Positions 8,014-15,724 of a stretch of DNA of 53,406 nucleotides are shown piece by piece. The position numbers were made by a program, and so were the translations under genes. The notes beneath the pieces were generated by a model that ran no database searches, was not told the DNA's origin, and saw nothing but the letters and a program-made list of their open reading frames with translations. The stretch's first letter is position 1, and every line of letters begins with the position of its first letter. Source of the DNA: Gammaproteobacteria bacterium (GTDB lineage Bacteria; Pseudomonadota; Gammaproteobacteria; Nitrosococcales; Methylophagaceae); NCBI GenBank assembly GCA_003645385.1, contig QNEY01000001.1, positions 1 to 53,406 of the forward strand, given 5' to 3'.

Positions 8014-10463
8014 TGAAAGCAAGCAAAACACCGCCACAAAATCTTGAAGCAGAAGCATCTGTGCTTGGCTCAATGTTATTGTTACCAGAACAGATCCCAC
8101 TGATTGTTGGTAAGCTGGATCAGAACGATTTTTATATGACACAGAATGCTTTGGTATATTCTGCCATGCTTCACTTGATTGACAAGAACATCAAGATTGA
8201 TCTTGTCACATTGAAAGAAAGACTTGTTTCATGCAATGAACTTGATGAAGCAGGTGGAATAAAACGCTTGATTGAACTTGAAGAAATTGTGCCACATGCA
8301 CAGAACTTGAAAGAGTATGTGGATATTGTTCACAACTATTCAATCAGAAGGAAAATGTTGTATGCTGCACAGATTACAACCGATCTTGCATATGACGGAT
8401 CAATACCACTTGATGACGTTGTTGATTCTGCACAAAGAGAAATTGAAGCAGTTGCAACAAGATTTGATATGATCAATCGTGGTTCTGGCATTGACAGCAA
8501 AGATCATCTGATGGAAGAAATCTATACTGAAATAAAATCAGATAGCACATTAGACAGATCGACCGGATATATTGGCATTGACTACTCGCTCGGTGGAATT
8601 AAATCATCTGATATGATAGTGCTGGCTGGTAGACCAAGTTCGGGCAAAGCACAGCCCTTGGATGCAAAAGTATTGACACCTAATGGATTTGTATTAATGG
8701 GAAGTTTGAAACTGAATGATTATGTTTTAACACCAGATGGCAGCAAGTCTAAAGTAATTGGCATTTATGAACAGGGAGTTAAATCAGTTTATGAATTGCA
8801 ATTTTCTGATGATTCAAAATCTCAATGCACAGAAGATCATTTGTGGTTGACAACAACACGCAATGAACGCAGATCAAGATTAAGAAAAGATGGAAAAGTT
8901 AGAACGCTCAAGGAAATTAAAAACACATTAATTAGACAAGATGGGCAAGCTGGAAACCATCAAATACCGTGGACAAAACCTGTGGAGTTCAAATCGCAAA
9001 AAGAAATACTGCCAATAGAACCATATCTATTGGGAATGTTTTTAGGTGATGGCAGATATGATAGAACAGTCAAAATATGGAATGAAGAAAAAGATTTGCA
9101 AGATAAAATAATTAGCAAATTACATATTGATGATACTGCAACAATAACAGAACCAAATATAATCAGGATTGAAAGAAAAAAACGAAATAATCAGAAATCT
9201 GAATTTGCTAAAAGTTTAGATGAATTAGGATTAAGCATTCCGGGGTCTGCCTATAAATTTATACCGTCAATCTATTTATACGCTTCCCCGTTTGACAGAT
9301 TGGAATTGTTAAGAGGATTAGTTGATTCTGATGGATATGTTAATAACGGTGCTTTAGTTGAATATTCTACTATTTCAGAAATGCTGAAAGATGATATTAG
9401 TTTTTTGATTCGATCTTTAGGTGGAAAAGTTACAGTAACAGAGAAACCAAAACCACGCTATACCTATAAGGGAGATATGAAAATAGGTAAATTGGCATAT
9501 CGCATTTTCTTTTCATTTCAAAATAATACAGTTCCAGTTTCATCAAAAAAACATTTATCAAGATGGAAAGGACTTAAACGTATAGCAGGTCACGCAATTA
9601 AATCTGTAAGATACATTGGCAAGAAAATATGCAGATGTATTCAAATAGAAGATCATAGAGGATTGTATTTGACAGATGATTTTATCCCAACACACAACAC
9701 AACGCTTGCATTGAACATTGCAAACAATATGGCAATTGCAAAGCACCGTGTGGTGATCTTCACGCTTGAAACTTCAAAGTCAGAAATATACAAAACATTT
9801 CTATCTATGAACGGTGGTGCTTTTAGATTCAAATTCAATCCATTCTGGAAAGATAAGTGGAACAGTCTTAATTCAGAATACACAAACAAAGCCCATGAGT
9901 TTTGCAAAAATCTTGATGTTCAAATTCGTGATGAAAAAGAGCTGTATAGGAATCCCAGAAAGATCAGAAATTATTTATTGCAGCAAGACAGAAAAAGAAA
10001 GATCGGTCTCGTCATCATTGACCAGTTTACGTTGATGAATCACGACCATAATCAGAACCGCAAAGACTTGAACATGGAAATGTCAAGCAACATTATCCAG
10101 AACATGTGCAAAGACTTAGAAATCCCAGTAATACTTTTGCATCAATTAAATAGATCGGTTGAAAAAGATGTCCGGTATCCAAACATGTCTGATCTCCGTG
10201 AATGTGGAGCATTGGAACAAGATGCAGATGCAATCATCTTTCTGTCAAAAGTAATTAAAGCAAATGAGTCAGGTGGCAGAATGTTTGACGAAAAAGGTAA
10301 AGATCGAATTTGCTCAATTGCGAAATCAAAACTCGGTGCTGTTGAAAGTTATTCAATGCAATTGGCAACAGACACAATGACATTCATTGCAGACAACGAG
10401 CAAGAAGAAATGATCAAATTGAAAATGGAAGAAATGAAAGGCACTCTTTCAAAATGGGAATAA
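8013..10463 (+). CDS. Replicative DNA helicase, DnaB family, interrupted by an intein
   Basis: A precursor of 816 residues: N-extein 1-212, intein 213-562, C-extein 563-816, giving a spliced helicase of 466 residues, normal for DnaB. The N-terminal DnaB domain starts PPQNLEAEASVLGSMLLLPE. The Walker A loop GRPSSGK (206-212) is cut by the intein exactly between its Lys and Thr, and TTLALNIANNMA resumes after it. Downstream are IGLVIIDQFTLMNHD (Walker B-like) and LLHQLNRSVEKD ... DLRECGALEQDADAIIFLSK, typical DnaB motifs. The enzyme unwinds DNA at the phage fork. It overlaps the upstream initiator gene by one base. Confidence 0.93.
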   Translation: MKASKTPPQNLEAEASVLGSMLLLPEQIPLIVGKLDQNDFYMTQNALVYSAMLHLIDKNIKIDLVTLKERLVSCNELDEAGGIKRLIELEEIVPHAQNLKEYVDIVHNYSIRRKMLYAAQITTDLAYDGSIPLDDVVDSAQREIEAVATRFDMINRGSGIDSKDHLMEEIYTEIKSDSTLDRSTGYIGIDYSLGGIKSSDMIVLAGRPSSGKAQPLDAKVLTPNGFVLMGSLKLNDYVLTPDGSKSKVIGIYEQGVKSVYELQFSDDSKSQCTEDHLWLTTTRNERRSRLRKDGKVRTLKEIKNTLIRQDGQAGNHQIPWTKPVEFKSQKEILPIEPYLLGMFLGDGRYDRTVKIWNEEKDLQDKIISKLHIDDTATITEPNIIRIERKKRNNQKSEFAKSLDELGLSIPGSAYKFIPSIYLYASPFDRLELLRGLVDSDGYVNNGALVEYSTISEMLKDDISFLIRSLGGKVTVTEKPKPRYTYKGDMKIGKLAYRIFFSFQNNTVPVSSKKHLSRWKGLKRIAGHAIKSVRYIGKKICRCIQIEDHRGLYLTDDFIPTHNTTLALNIANNMAIAKHRVVIFTLETSKSEIYKTFLSMNGGAFRFKFNPFWKDKWNSLNSEYTNKAHEFCKNLDVQIRDEKELYRNPRKIRNYLLQQDRKRKIGLVIIDQFTLMNHDHNQNRKDLNMEMSSNIIQNMCKDLEIPVILLHQLNRSVEKDVRYPNMSDLRECGALEQDADAIIFLSKVIKANESGGRMFDEKGKDRICSIAKSKLGAVESYSMQLATDTMTFIADNEQEEMIKLKMEEMKGTLSKWE
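8649..9698 (+). mobile_element. Class 3-type intein with LAGLIDADG homing endonuclease
   Basis: A 350-residue in-frame protein intron. It begins with Ala (AQPLDAKVLTPNGF, block A) rather than Cys or Ser, and ends FIPTHN before Thr (+1). Block B reads CTEDHLW with Thr61, His64 and Trp66; block F reads CRCIQIE with Cys330 (or Cys328). Ala1 together with Trp in block B, Cys in block F and Thr at +1 matches the WCT triplet of class 3 inteins. The endonuclease domain has two LAGLIDADG blocks: YLLGMFLGDGRYD (near 120) and ELLRGLVDSDGYVN (near 218). It sits at the Walker A motif, a well-known DnaB intein site. Confidence 0.9.
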
Positions 10464-10477
10464 TGAAAGGTTAAATC

Positions 10478-10948
10478 ATGGAACAAAAACAAATTGATTT
10501 CAACGCAAATAAGCACCCACTTGTCATTGTCGATCCGATCAATCAAAAAGGTCAAGATCATAAGCAGATGACAAAAGACTTTATTGAATTTCACAATGCA
10601 AATAAAGCTGTTTATTCGATTTTCAAAAAGATTGCTCAAGAAATGTTTGACAAAGGCTTTGAAAGATTTTCGATGATCTCAGTGACCGAAAGATTCCGCT
10701 GGGAGTATGTAGAACAAACGACTGATAAGAACTTCAAGATCAATGACAAACACGGTTCATTTTATGCGAGATTACTTGCTTGCGATATGCCAGAACTTCG
10801 TAGCTGGTTCAAGTTCAAACGCTGCAAAGCTGATAATGATTTGTTTTATGAATTTCTGAAACATGAAACTGGTGTGATTGATCCCGTTGCAATATTTATT
10901 TCAAACAATGAAAGTGAGAAACAATGTCAAATCAAAGATACACTATAA
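10478..10948 (+). CDS. Conserved phage protein of unknown function (156 aa)
   Basis: The pattern FIEFHNANKAVYSIFKKIAQ ... FSMISVTERFRWEYVEQTTD ... INDKHGSFYARLLACDMPEL is that of a widespread phage family encoded near replication and resolvase genes, whose function is not established. The family is compact and helical with conserved arginine and tryptophan (RFRWE). ATG 10478 follows GAAAGG. It ends 25 nt inside the next gene. A DNA-related role is inferred from neighbours only. Confidence 0.6.
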   Translation: MEQKQIDFNANKHPLVIVDPINQKGQDHKQMTKDFIEFHNANKAVYSIFKKIAQEMFDKGFERFSMISVTERFRWEYVEQTTDKNFKINDKHGSFYARLLACDMPELRSWFKFKRCKADNDLFYEFLKHETGVIDPVAIFISNNESEKQCQIKDTL

Positions 10949-11235
10949 AATGCTCTGTCTGTGAACGATCAATGTATATGTCAATTGAAGAACCAGTTGG
11001 CAAAGAAGTTTGCTGTCACTGCATGACACCAGAAGAAATATTTGAACTGAAAAAAGAACATGAAAAGATGATAAAAATTGGAAGTATCATGCTGGACTTT
11101 TTGAATCATGGTGAAGGATATATTACTGATAAATATTGTCCAGATGGATTGCTTCAATCGTTCACAGAAGAAACACAGAAACAGGCAAAGGAATTATTTG
11201 GAGATAAAATATGTCGGAACGCTTACTTGCAATAG
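10924..11235 (+). CDS. Small cysteine-rich protein (103 aa)
   Basis: CSVCER near residue 9 and CCHCMTP near residue 34 give a zinc-binding pair of CxxC motifs, followed by a helical C-terminal half. ATG 10924 lies inside the end of the preceding gene, and the 3' end overlaps the RuvC-like gene by 25 nt, so the three genes are tightly coupled. Metal binding is supported; the function is unknown. Confidence 0.6.
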   Translation: MSNQRYTIKCSVCERSMYMSIEEPVGKEVCCHCMTPEEIFELKKEHEKMIKIGSIMLDFLNHGEGYITDKYCPDGLLQSFTEETQKQAKELFGDKICRNAYLQ

Positions 11236-11768
11236 ACTTTGGCAGAACATTCGGATGGTGCTACGATCCATATGTCAAGGGCATGAGCGGAAGCATCTAT
11301 CTTGAAAGTGACAATGAGGGACATCGTTATTTGCAATTCCATAGATGGCTACAAATGCAATTCAATCAAGGGCTTAATCATGTCTCATATGAAAGACCTA
11401 TCGGATACCATCAGCCGATAACCATCAAGCCGTTTGCATTTTATGAATGCACAGTTTTAATGATGTGTGCATGTTACAATGTATCATTTTCATGCACATA
11501 TCCATCAACCTTGAAAGCATATACTACCGGCTCTGGAAAAGCTGATAAGAAAGATATGATTAAAACAATTCAACGTATCATACCAGACTTAGAATTAATG
11601 GATGACAATCATTGTGACGCAGTTGCTATCTGGCTATGGGGCAACGACAACGAAGCTCAAGCCGATGAAGTTAAACGAATCAAAGACCTGAAAGAGAAAA
11701 AGGCGGCTGATCGCAATAAAAAATCCGCTGAAAAGAAAGCAGCAAAAAATCAAAAGAAACTTTTTTAA
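11211..11768 (+). CDS. RuvC-like Holliday junction resolvase (185 aa)
   Basis: RNase H-fold endonuclease. Acidic active-site residues in the RuvC order are visible: Asp9 in LLAIDFGRTFGW, Glu61 in VSYERPIG, and the Asp131-Asp132 / Asp136 group in MDDNHCDAVAIWLW. The patch STLKAYTTGSGKADKKDM is the conserved RuvC Lys/Gly region. A basic lysine/alanine-rich tail follows. The start has GGAGATAAAAT upstream. It would cut branched DNA made by replication and recombination, clearing junctions before packaging, and belongs with the nuclease, annealing-type protein and SSB upstream. Confidence 0.85.
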   Translation: MSERLLAIDFGRTFGWCYDPYVKGMSGSIYLESDNEGHRYLQFHRWLQMQFNQGLNHVSYERPIGYHQPITIKPFAFYECTVLMMCACYNVSFSCTYPSTLKAYTTGSGKADKKDMIKTIQRIIPDLELMDDNHCDAVAIWLWGNDNEAQADEVKRIKDLKEKKAADRNKKSAEKKAAKNQKKLF

Positions 11769-11795
11769 TTTAACATTAACTGGAGGATTTTAAGA

Positions 11796-12146
11796 ATGAA
11801 CACAAAAGAACAGCAGCAGTATTTGATTGAAGATGAAATGCGGAAGGCACTTGATGTCTGGACCGAAGCCAGCAATGCCGTCAAGACTCTTGAAGAAAGT
11901 CACAAGCAAGCAATCAAAGAATTGAAAGATGAACAGAAAGGCGAAATGCAGAACAAGAATGAAGATTATGACAGCTCATTATCTGGCATCAAAAAGATTA
12001 TGAGAAAGCACGATCTGGAAATTCAAATCGTCACCATGAAAAATGGCACTGTCAAAGAAATCAGATTTGATAAAAGAATCACAATCACCGATGTTGACAG
12101 TGATGCTGCACAGACTTTGCCCGGCATGAAAGAAGATGACGAATAA
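11796..12146 (+). CDS. Hypothetical coiled-coil protein (116 aa)
   Basis: ATG 11796 follows TGGAGGA. The first 65 residues are helical and charged with a likely coiled coil; residues 70-110 (LEIQIVTMKNGTVKEIRFDK) look like a small beta unit with an acidic end. No family is recognised with confidence. It is the last gene before the structured element and the methyltransferase block. Confidence 0.6.
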   Translation: MNTKEQQQYLIEDEMRKALDVWTEASNAVKTLEESHKQAIKELKDEQKGEMQNKNEDYDSSLSGIKKIMRKHDLEIQIVTMKNGTVKEIRFDKRITITDVDSDAAQTLPGMKEDDE

Positions 12147-12154
12147 ATAAAAAT

Positions 12155-12240
12155 GCTGGATGGGTGTTGATAATCACCCCCATTTGTAAGCAGGTGGGGT
12201 CTGCCGAATATAAAGAATAAGTCAGAGACACCTATCCAGC
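12155..12240 (+). promoter_or_regulatory. Structured leader element upstream of the C5 methyltransferase gene
   Basis: GCTGGATGGGTGT (12155-12167) pairs with ACACCTATCCAGC (12228-12240): 13 pairs with a single G:U. Inside, GCAG (12190-12193) pairs with CTGC (12201-12204) around the loop GTGGGGT. That loop can pair with ACCCC (12176-12180), giving either a nested hairpin or a pseudoknot. The element ends 18 nt before ATG 12259 and lies in a 112-nt gap, long for this genome. There is no T-run, so it is not a simple terminator. It may be a cis-regulatory RNA or a mobile-gene boundary; no known riboswitch is identified. Confidence 0.55.
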
Positions 12241-12258
12241 TAACTTTGAAAGGTTAAA

Positions 12259-13341
12259 ATGGCTATAAATGTTTTATCATTATTTGACGGCATGAGTTGC
12301 GGACAAATCGCATTGAATCGAACCGGAATTGAATACGATAATTACTTTGCTTCCGAAATAGATAAATATGCGATTAAAGTTACTCGAGCCAACTATCCAG
12401 ATACTATTCAGTTGGGAGATATCAGGCATGTTGAAGCTGTTGATTTACCTAAGATTGATTTGTTAATAGGTGGTTCTCCGTGTCAGGGGTTTAGTTTTTC
12501 TGGCAAGCAATTAAACTTTGATGATCCTAGAAGCGCATTATTTTTTGAGTTCGTCCGATTGCTGAAAGAATGCAAGCCTAAATATTTCCTCCTTGAAAAC
12601 GTGATAATGTCTCAAGAAAGTAACGATGTGATTAGCTGTACGTTAGGTGAGATGTTCCCAAATTGCGTGAGCCAAAAACAACTTTTCCAAGCCGGTAGAC
12701 TTGAGCCTATTTGTATCAATTCCGCTTTAGTATCGGCTCAAAACAGGAAACGATTATATTGGACAAACATCCCAGGGCTTACGCAGCCAAAAGACAAAGG
12801 AATCATTTTAGAGGATGTATTGGAAGATTGCTCCAATTCAGTATATCAACGAGGCAGAGGCAATAACAAGGGCGGCATTAAAAGCAATAAAAGCCCTTCT
12901 ATAACATCTAGTCGGTGGGAAGAAAATGTAAAGGTTCCTGTTATTAAAATTAACAATGAACTGATATATAAGCCTCATAAGTCTCAATGTTTAGTGGCTA
13001 ATTATTATAAAGGTAGTGATAATCACGGAATGAGAACCGGCTGTATCGAAGTTGGTCATGCCGAAATAAACGGAAATGACATACTGAAAAGAGTATATTC
13101 ACCTAAAGGCAAATCTCCCACATTGACAGCTATTTGCGGAGGTAATCAAGAAAATAAGATAGCAATAGATCATAAAAGGTGGAGAAAATTAACTCCGGTA
13201 GAATGTGAAAAATTGCAAACTGTCCCGGACAATTACACAAACCACGTAAGCCCTACGCAACGATATAAAATGTTAGGCAATGGATGGACTGTTGATGTGA
13301 TAGTCCACATTATAAAAAGTATGAAAGATTGCCCAGAGTAA
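12259..13341 (+). CDS. DNA (cytosine-5)-methyltransferase (360 aa)
   Basis: Canonical C5 methyltransferase order. Motif I is LSLFDGMSCGQIALN (SAM binding), motif IV is GGSPCQGFS with catalytic Cys75, motif VI is LLENV (113-115), motif VIII is RKRLYWTNIP, and the C-terminal motifs IX/X are RKLTPVECEKLQTVP and RYKMLGNGWTVDVI. The variable target-recognition part is about 190-290. It probably methylates phage DNA at a short target, protecting it from restriction or marking it. There is no cognate restriction gene next to it. Codon use is less like the earliest genes, and it opens the accessory block. Confidence 0.92.
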   Translation: MAINVLSLFDGMSCGQIALNRTGIEYDNYFASEIDKYAIKVTRANYPDTIQLGDIRHVEAVDLPKIDLLIGGSPCQGFSFSGKQLNFDDPRSALFFEFVRLLKECKPKYFLLENVIMSQESNDVISCTLGEMFPNCVSQKQLFQAGRLEPICINSALVSAQNRKRLYWTNIPGLTQPKDKGIILEDVLEDCSNSVYQRGRGNNKGGIKSNKSPSITSSRWEENVKVPVIKINNELIYKPHKSQCLVANYYKGSDNHGMRTGCIEVGHAEINGNDILKRVYSPKGKSPTLTAICGGNQENKIAIDHKRWRKLTPVECEKLQTVPDNYTNHVSPTQRYKMLGNGWTVDVIVHIIKSMKDCPE

Positions 13342-13352
13342 AGGAAAAATGA

Positions 13353-13559
13353 ATGACCAACAGTCTAAGTGAAACACAAAAAGCCTTGTGCATATCTCAT
13401 TTGAAAAAACTTATTGAAGATATTGAAAATGGCGACCAGGAGCTTGTTGAAGTTGTTGTCAAAAATTCTGGACTTGTAAAACAAGTTGATTTCGTAATGG
13501 AAAAAGATGAATGGGTTGATGATTTTGAAAACTCATTGAATTGCAATAAAGCAAATTAG
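13353..13559 (+). CDS. Small acidic protein (68 aa)
   Basis: A short acidic, helical product with an upstream AAAGGAAA. It has no membrane segment, signal peptide or metal motif. It is placed between the C5 methyltransferase and the ASCH-like protein with about 10-nt gaps. Possible roles as a small inhibitor of a host factor or methyltransferase partner cannot be distinguished. The family is not recognised. Confidence 0.5.
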   Translation: MTNSLSETQKALCISHLKKLIEDIENGDQELVEVVVKNSGLVKQVDFVMEKDEWVDDFENSLNCNKAN

Positions 13560-13568
13560 GAAAATAAA

Positions 13569-14261
13569 ATGAAAAATAAGAAAGCAACTGGAACAAAAGA
13601 ATACCCAATATTATTTAACGCTGAAATGGTGAAAGCCATATTGGATGGTCGAAAAACTGTTACGAGGCGACCGATTAAACCGCAGCCAATGCAAAATTAC
13701 GGACCAAGTGGAGAGCCAAATGGTCTTAGGTTCAAAGATATTATGGACAGTCTGCCATGTGATTTGATTGAATATTGCCCATACGGTCAAGTCGGTGATT
13801 TACTCTGGGTTAGGGAAAATTGTTATATTGCGCCGCCATTATTTGGCGATAAAGTGGATGAAAATTGCGTTGATTATAAAGGACAGGGTAGGGTTGTTGG
13901 ATACTCTGCAAGTATGGACTCTGAGTCTGTCCGTTGTGCTAATGATTATGGCGTAAAGCAAACTCCATCTATTCACATGTTCCGTTGGGCATCCAGAATA
14001 ACTCTCAGAATAAAATCTGTCAAAGTAGAACAGATACAAGATATTTGGCAGTATAAAGATGGTGGAAAAACAGAAGGTATCGCAGAGAATGGACAATTTT
14101 ACTATGACTATATTAGAAAAGAATATTGCCGAACATGTAGTGTGAGTGGTTTACAATCGTTATGGGATACCATTTATAAGAAACAGGGTTTAGGTTTTGA
14201 TGAAAACCCGTGGATATGGCTGATCGAATTTGAAGTAATTAAATCTGGAATGGATAAGTAA
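13569..14261 (+). CDS. ASCH-like domain protein (230 aa)
   Basis: The start PILFNAEMVKAILDGRKTVT followed by RRPI and then YGQVGDLLWVRE is the signature of phage ASCH/PUA-like proteins, which have a beta-barrel expected to bind RNA or modified nucleic acid. The middle has a longer variable insert than minimal ASCH domains. Its stop codon overlaps the next start (TAATG). Many tailed phages encode one, but the exact function is not known; binding to modified nucleotides is a possible link to the methyltransferases nearby. Confidence 0.7.
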   Translation: MKNKKATGTKEYPILFNAEMVKAILDGRKTVTRRPIKPQPMQNYGPSGEPNGLRFKDIMDSLPCDLIEYCPYGQVGDLLWVRENCYIAPPLFGDKVDENCVDYKGQGRVVGYSASMDSESVRCANDYGVKQTPSIHMFRWASRITLRIKSVKVEQIQDIWQYKDGGKTEGIAENGQFYYDYIRKEYCRTCSVSGLQSLWDTIYKKQGLGFDENPWIWLIEFEVIKSGMDK

Positions 14262-15073
14262 TGACCGAAATTAAATGGACTGCTGAAAAAGTTGCTGGAT
14301 TATTACGTGAGAAATATAGCCACCCAAAATGGTCAACATTTTCTGAATTGCGTAACAGCACAGGATATGGTATGCGACAAAGATATTTTGATTTCTTTGC
14401 TATTAACACATGGCCTTCAGAACACATTAAAGTCTGCTATGAAATAAAAGTATCCCGTAGTGATTTCTTGCATGAGTTGGATAATCCAAAAAAACGTAAA
14501 GATGGGATGAATCTTTCAAATGAATTTTGGTTCATTGCTCCGAAAGGTTGCATCAAAGAAAGTGAAGTGCCTGAAGGTTGTGGCTATATGATGGCAACTG
14601 ATGGTGGAATGTTGAAAAGAATTATGGCAGCAAGATACAGTGAAACACAACCGATTGACGATGTGTTTTTATGCTCTGTTTTGCGTGCTGCTGACAATTA
14701 TGAATATTCAAATGCCAAAATATTTAAGTATGCTGGCAAAGATTTAACTGAAAAAGAGTTGCTGAAAATAGTTAAATCAACATTTGCGAAATGGCAAGAA
14801 TATGAAATTGAAGATAAAGTCAGAGAAAGAATCAAAGATATTAGAAAAGAGTATAACGATAAACAATTGTCATTGAAAGAAGATGAACGATATATTGCTA
14901 TTGGTAAAGAAATATCTCAGCTTCTTGACACTGACACTTATTATGGTTACAGCAAAATGATAAAAGAATTTTTTGATAATTTTGGTGCTGACAAAATAGA
15001 AAGTGCTATTGCTCATTTACAATATGCAAAAGATATAGTTGATAAATTCAAAATATTAAAAGGAGATAATTAA
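14261..15073 (+). CDS. MmcB-like PD-(D/E)XK nuclease-related protein (270 aa)
   Basis: Residues 30-70 carry RYFDFFAINTW and VCYEIKVSRSDFLHEL, with Asp44 and Glu61-x-Lys63 as a PD-(D/E)XK active-site pair, in the manner of MmcB/VRR-type DNA repair nucleases. NEFWFIAPKGCI and EGCGYMMAT are further family-like patches. Residues 170-270 are a helical, charged extension that I do not recognise. The start overlaps the upstream stop. A nicking or repair role on phage or host DNA is inferred from the fold. Confidence 0.65.
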   Translation: MTEIKWTAEKVAGLLREKYSHPKWSTFSELRNSTGYGMRQRYFDFFAINTWPSEHIKVCYEIKVSRSDFLHELDNPKKRKDGMNLSNEFWFIAPKGCIKESEVPEGCGYMMATDGGMLKRIMAARYSETQPIDDVFLCSVLRAADNYEYSNAKIFKYAGKDLTEKELLKIVKSTFAKWQEYEIEDKVRERIKDIRKEYNDKQLSLKEDERYIAIGKEISQLLDTDTYYGYSKMIKEFFDNFGADKIESAIAHLQYAKDIVDKFKILKGDN

Positions 15074-15364
15074 ATGGAAGAAATTAAACTTGAAGGAAAA
15101 GCAAAAGAAGCTGAAGAACAGACAAAGAAATCAATGGCAGAAACACAAGAAGTCAATGACAATCTGAAAGTGATTGCAGCAAAATCTGCCAGCCCGAAAG
15201 CAAACATAAAAGAAATCAAAGCAGAAATGACCAAAGAGTATTTCAAAGTATTTGCAGTTGGTGACGGCTACGATTTCAAAGGCAGAAAATTCAGATTGAA
15301 GCACATTGACAAGAATCACAATCACTTGATTTTTGAATCAGTCGATCTGCCAAAAACTCGATAG
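15074..15364 (+). CDS. Hypothetical protein (96 aa)
   Basis: ATG 15074 follows AAAAGGAGA directly after the upstream stop. A helical charged first half (about 1-50) precedes a small beta-rich second half (VGDGYDFKGRKFRLKHIDKN) that could be an SH3-like or OB-like barrel. No family is recognised. It is likely co-expressed with the nuclease-like gene before it. Confidence 0.55.
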   Translation: MEEIKLEGKAKEAEEQTKKSMAETQEVNDNLKVIAAKSASPKANIKEIKAEMTKEYFKVFAVGDGYDFKGRKFRLKHIDKNHNHLIFESVDLPKTR

Positions 15365-15373
15365 GAAAATTAT

Positions 15374-15724
15374 ATGAAAACTGAACAATTAATATATCTG
15401 GCAAGTCCATACACAGATGATTCTGCAAAGATAGTCAATGAACGATATGAAGCAACATGCAAGATCACAGCTTTATTGTTGAGTCAAGGATTATATGTTT
15501 ACAGTCCGATTGTGCATGGTCATTGCTTGATAGGTTATGGACTTGAAACGGATTGGGAAAATTGGAAGCATTTTGACAAACTGATGATAGATAAATCTGA
15601 TATTATCTACGTGTTGATGATTGACGGTTGGAATGAGTCAATTGGTGTCAACGCTGAAATTAGATATGCGATTGACTTAGGCATGGATGTTAAATACTTA
15701 GATGTCAACGGAGAAATTCAATGA
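15374..15724 (+). CDS. DUF1937 / nucleoside 2-deoxyribosyltransferase-like protein (116 aa)
   Basis: LIYLASPYTDD at the N-terminus, then YSPIVHGH, and SDIIYVLMIDGWNESIGVNA towards the end give the Rossmann-like core of DUF1937, related to nucleoside 2-deoxyribosyltransferases. The acidic/Ser positions in the last motif would contact a nucleoside. It may handle nucleotides or NAD-like substrates; phage members have not been assigned a reaction. The 4-nt overlap with the helicase gene (ATGA) suggests coupled translation. Confidence 0.8.
   Translation: MKTEQLIYLASPYTDDSAKIVNERYEATCKITALLLSQGLYVYSPIVHGHCLIGYGLETDWENWKHFDKLMIDKSDIIYVLMIDGWNESIGVNAEIRYAIDLGMDVKYLDVNGEIQ

Noticed and set aside
12155..12240. 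A CRISPR repeat or tRNA at the structured element
   Set aside because: It is a single inverted repeat without spacers, and lacks a cloverleaf with T-arm and anticodon stem.
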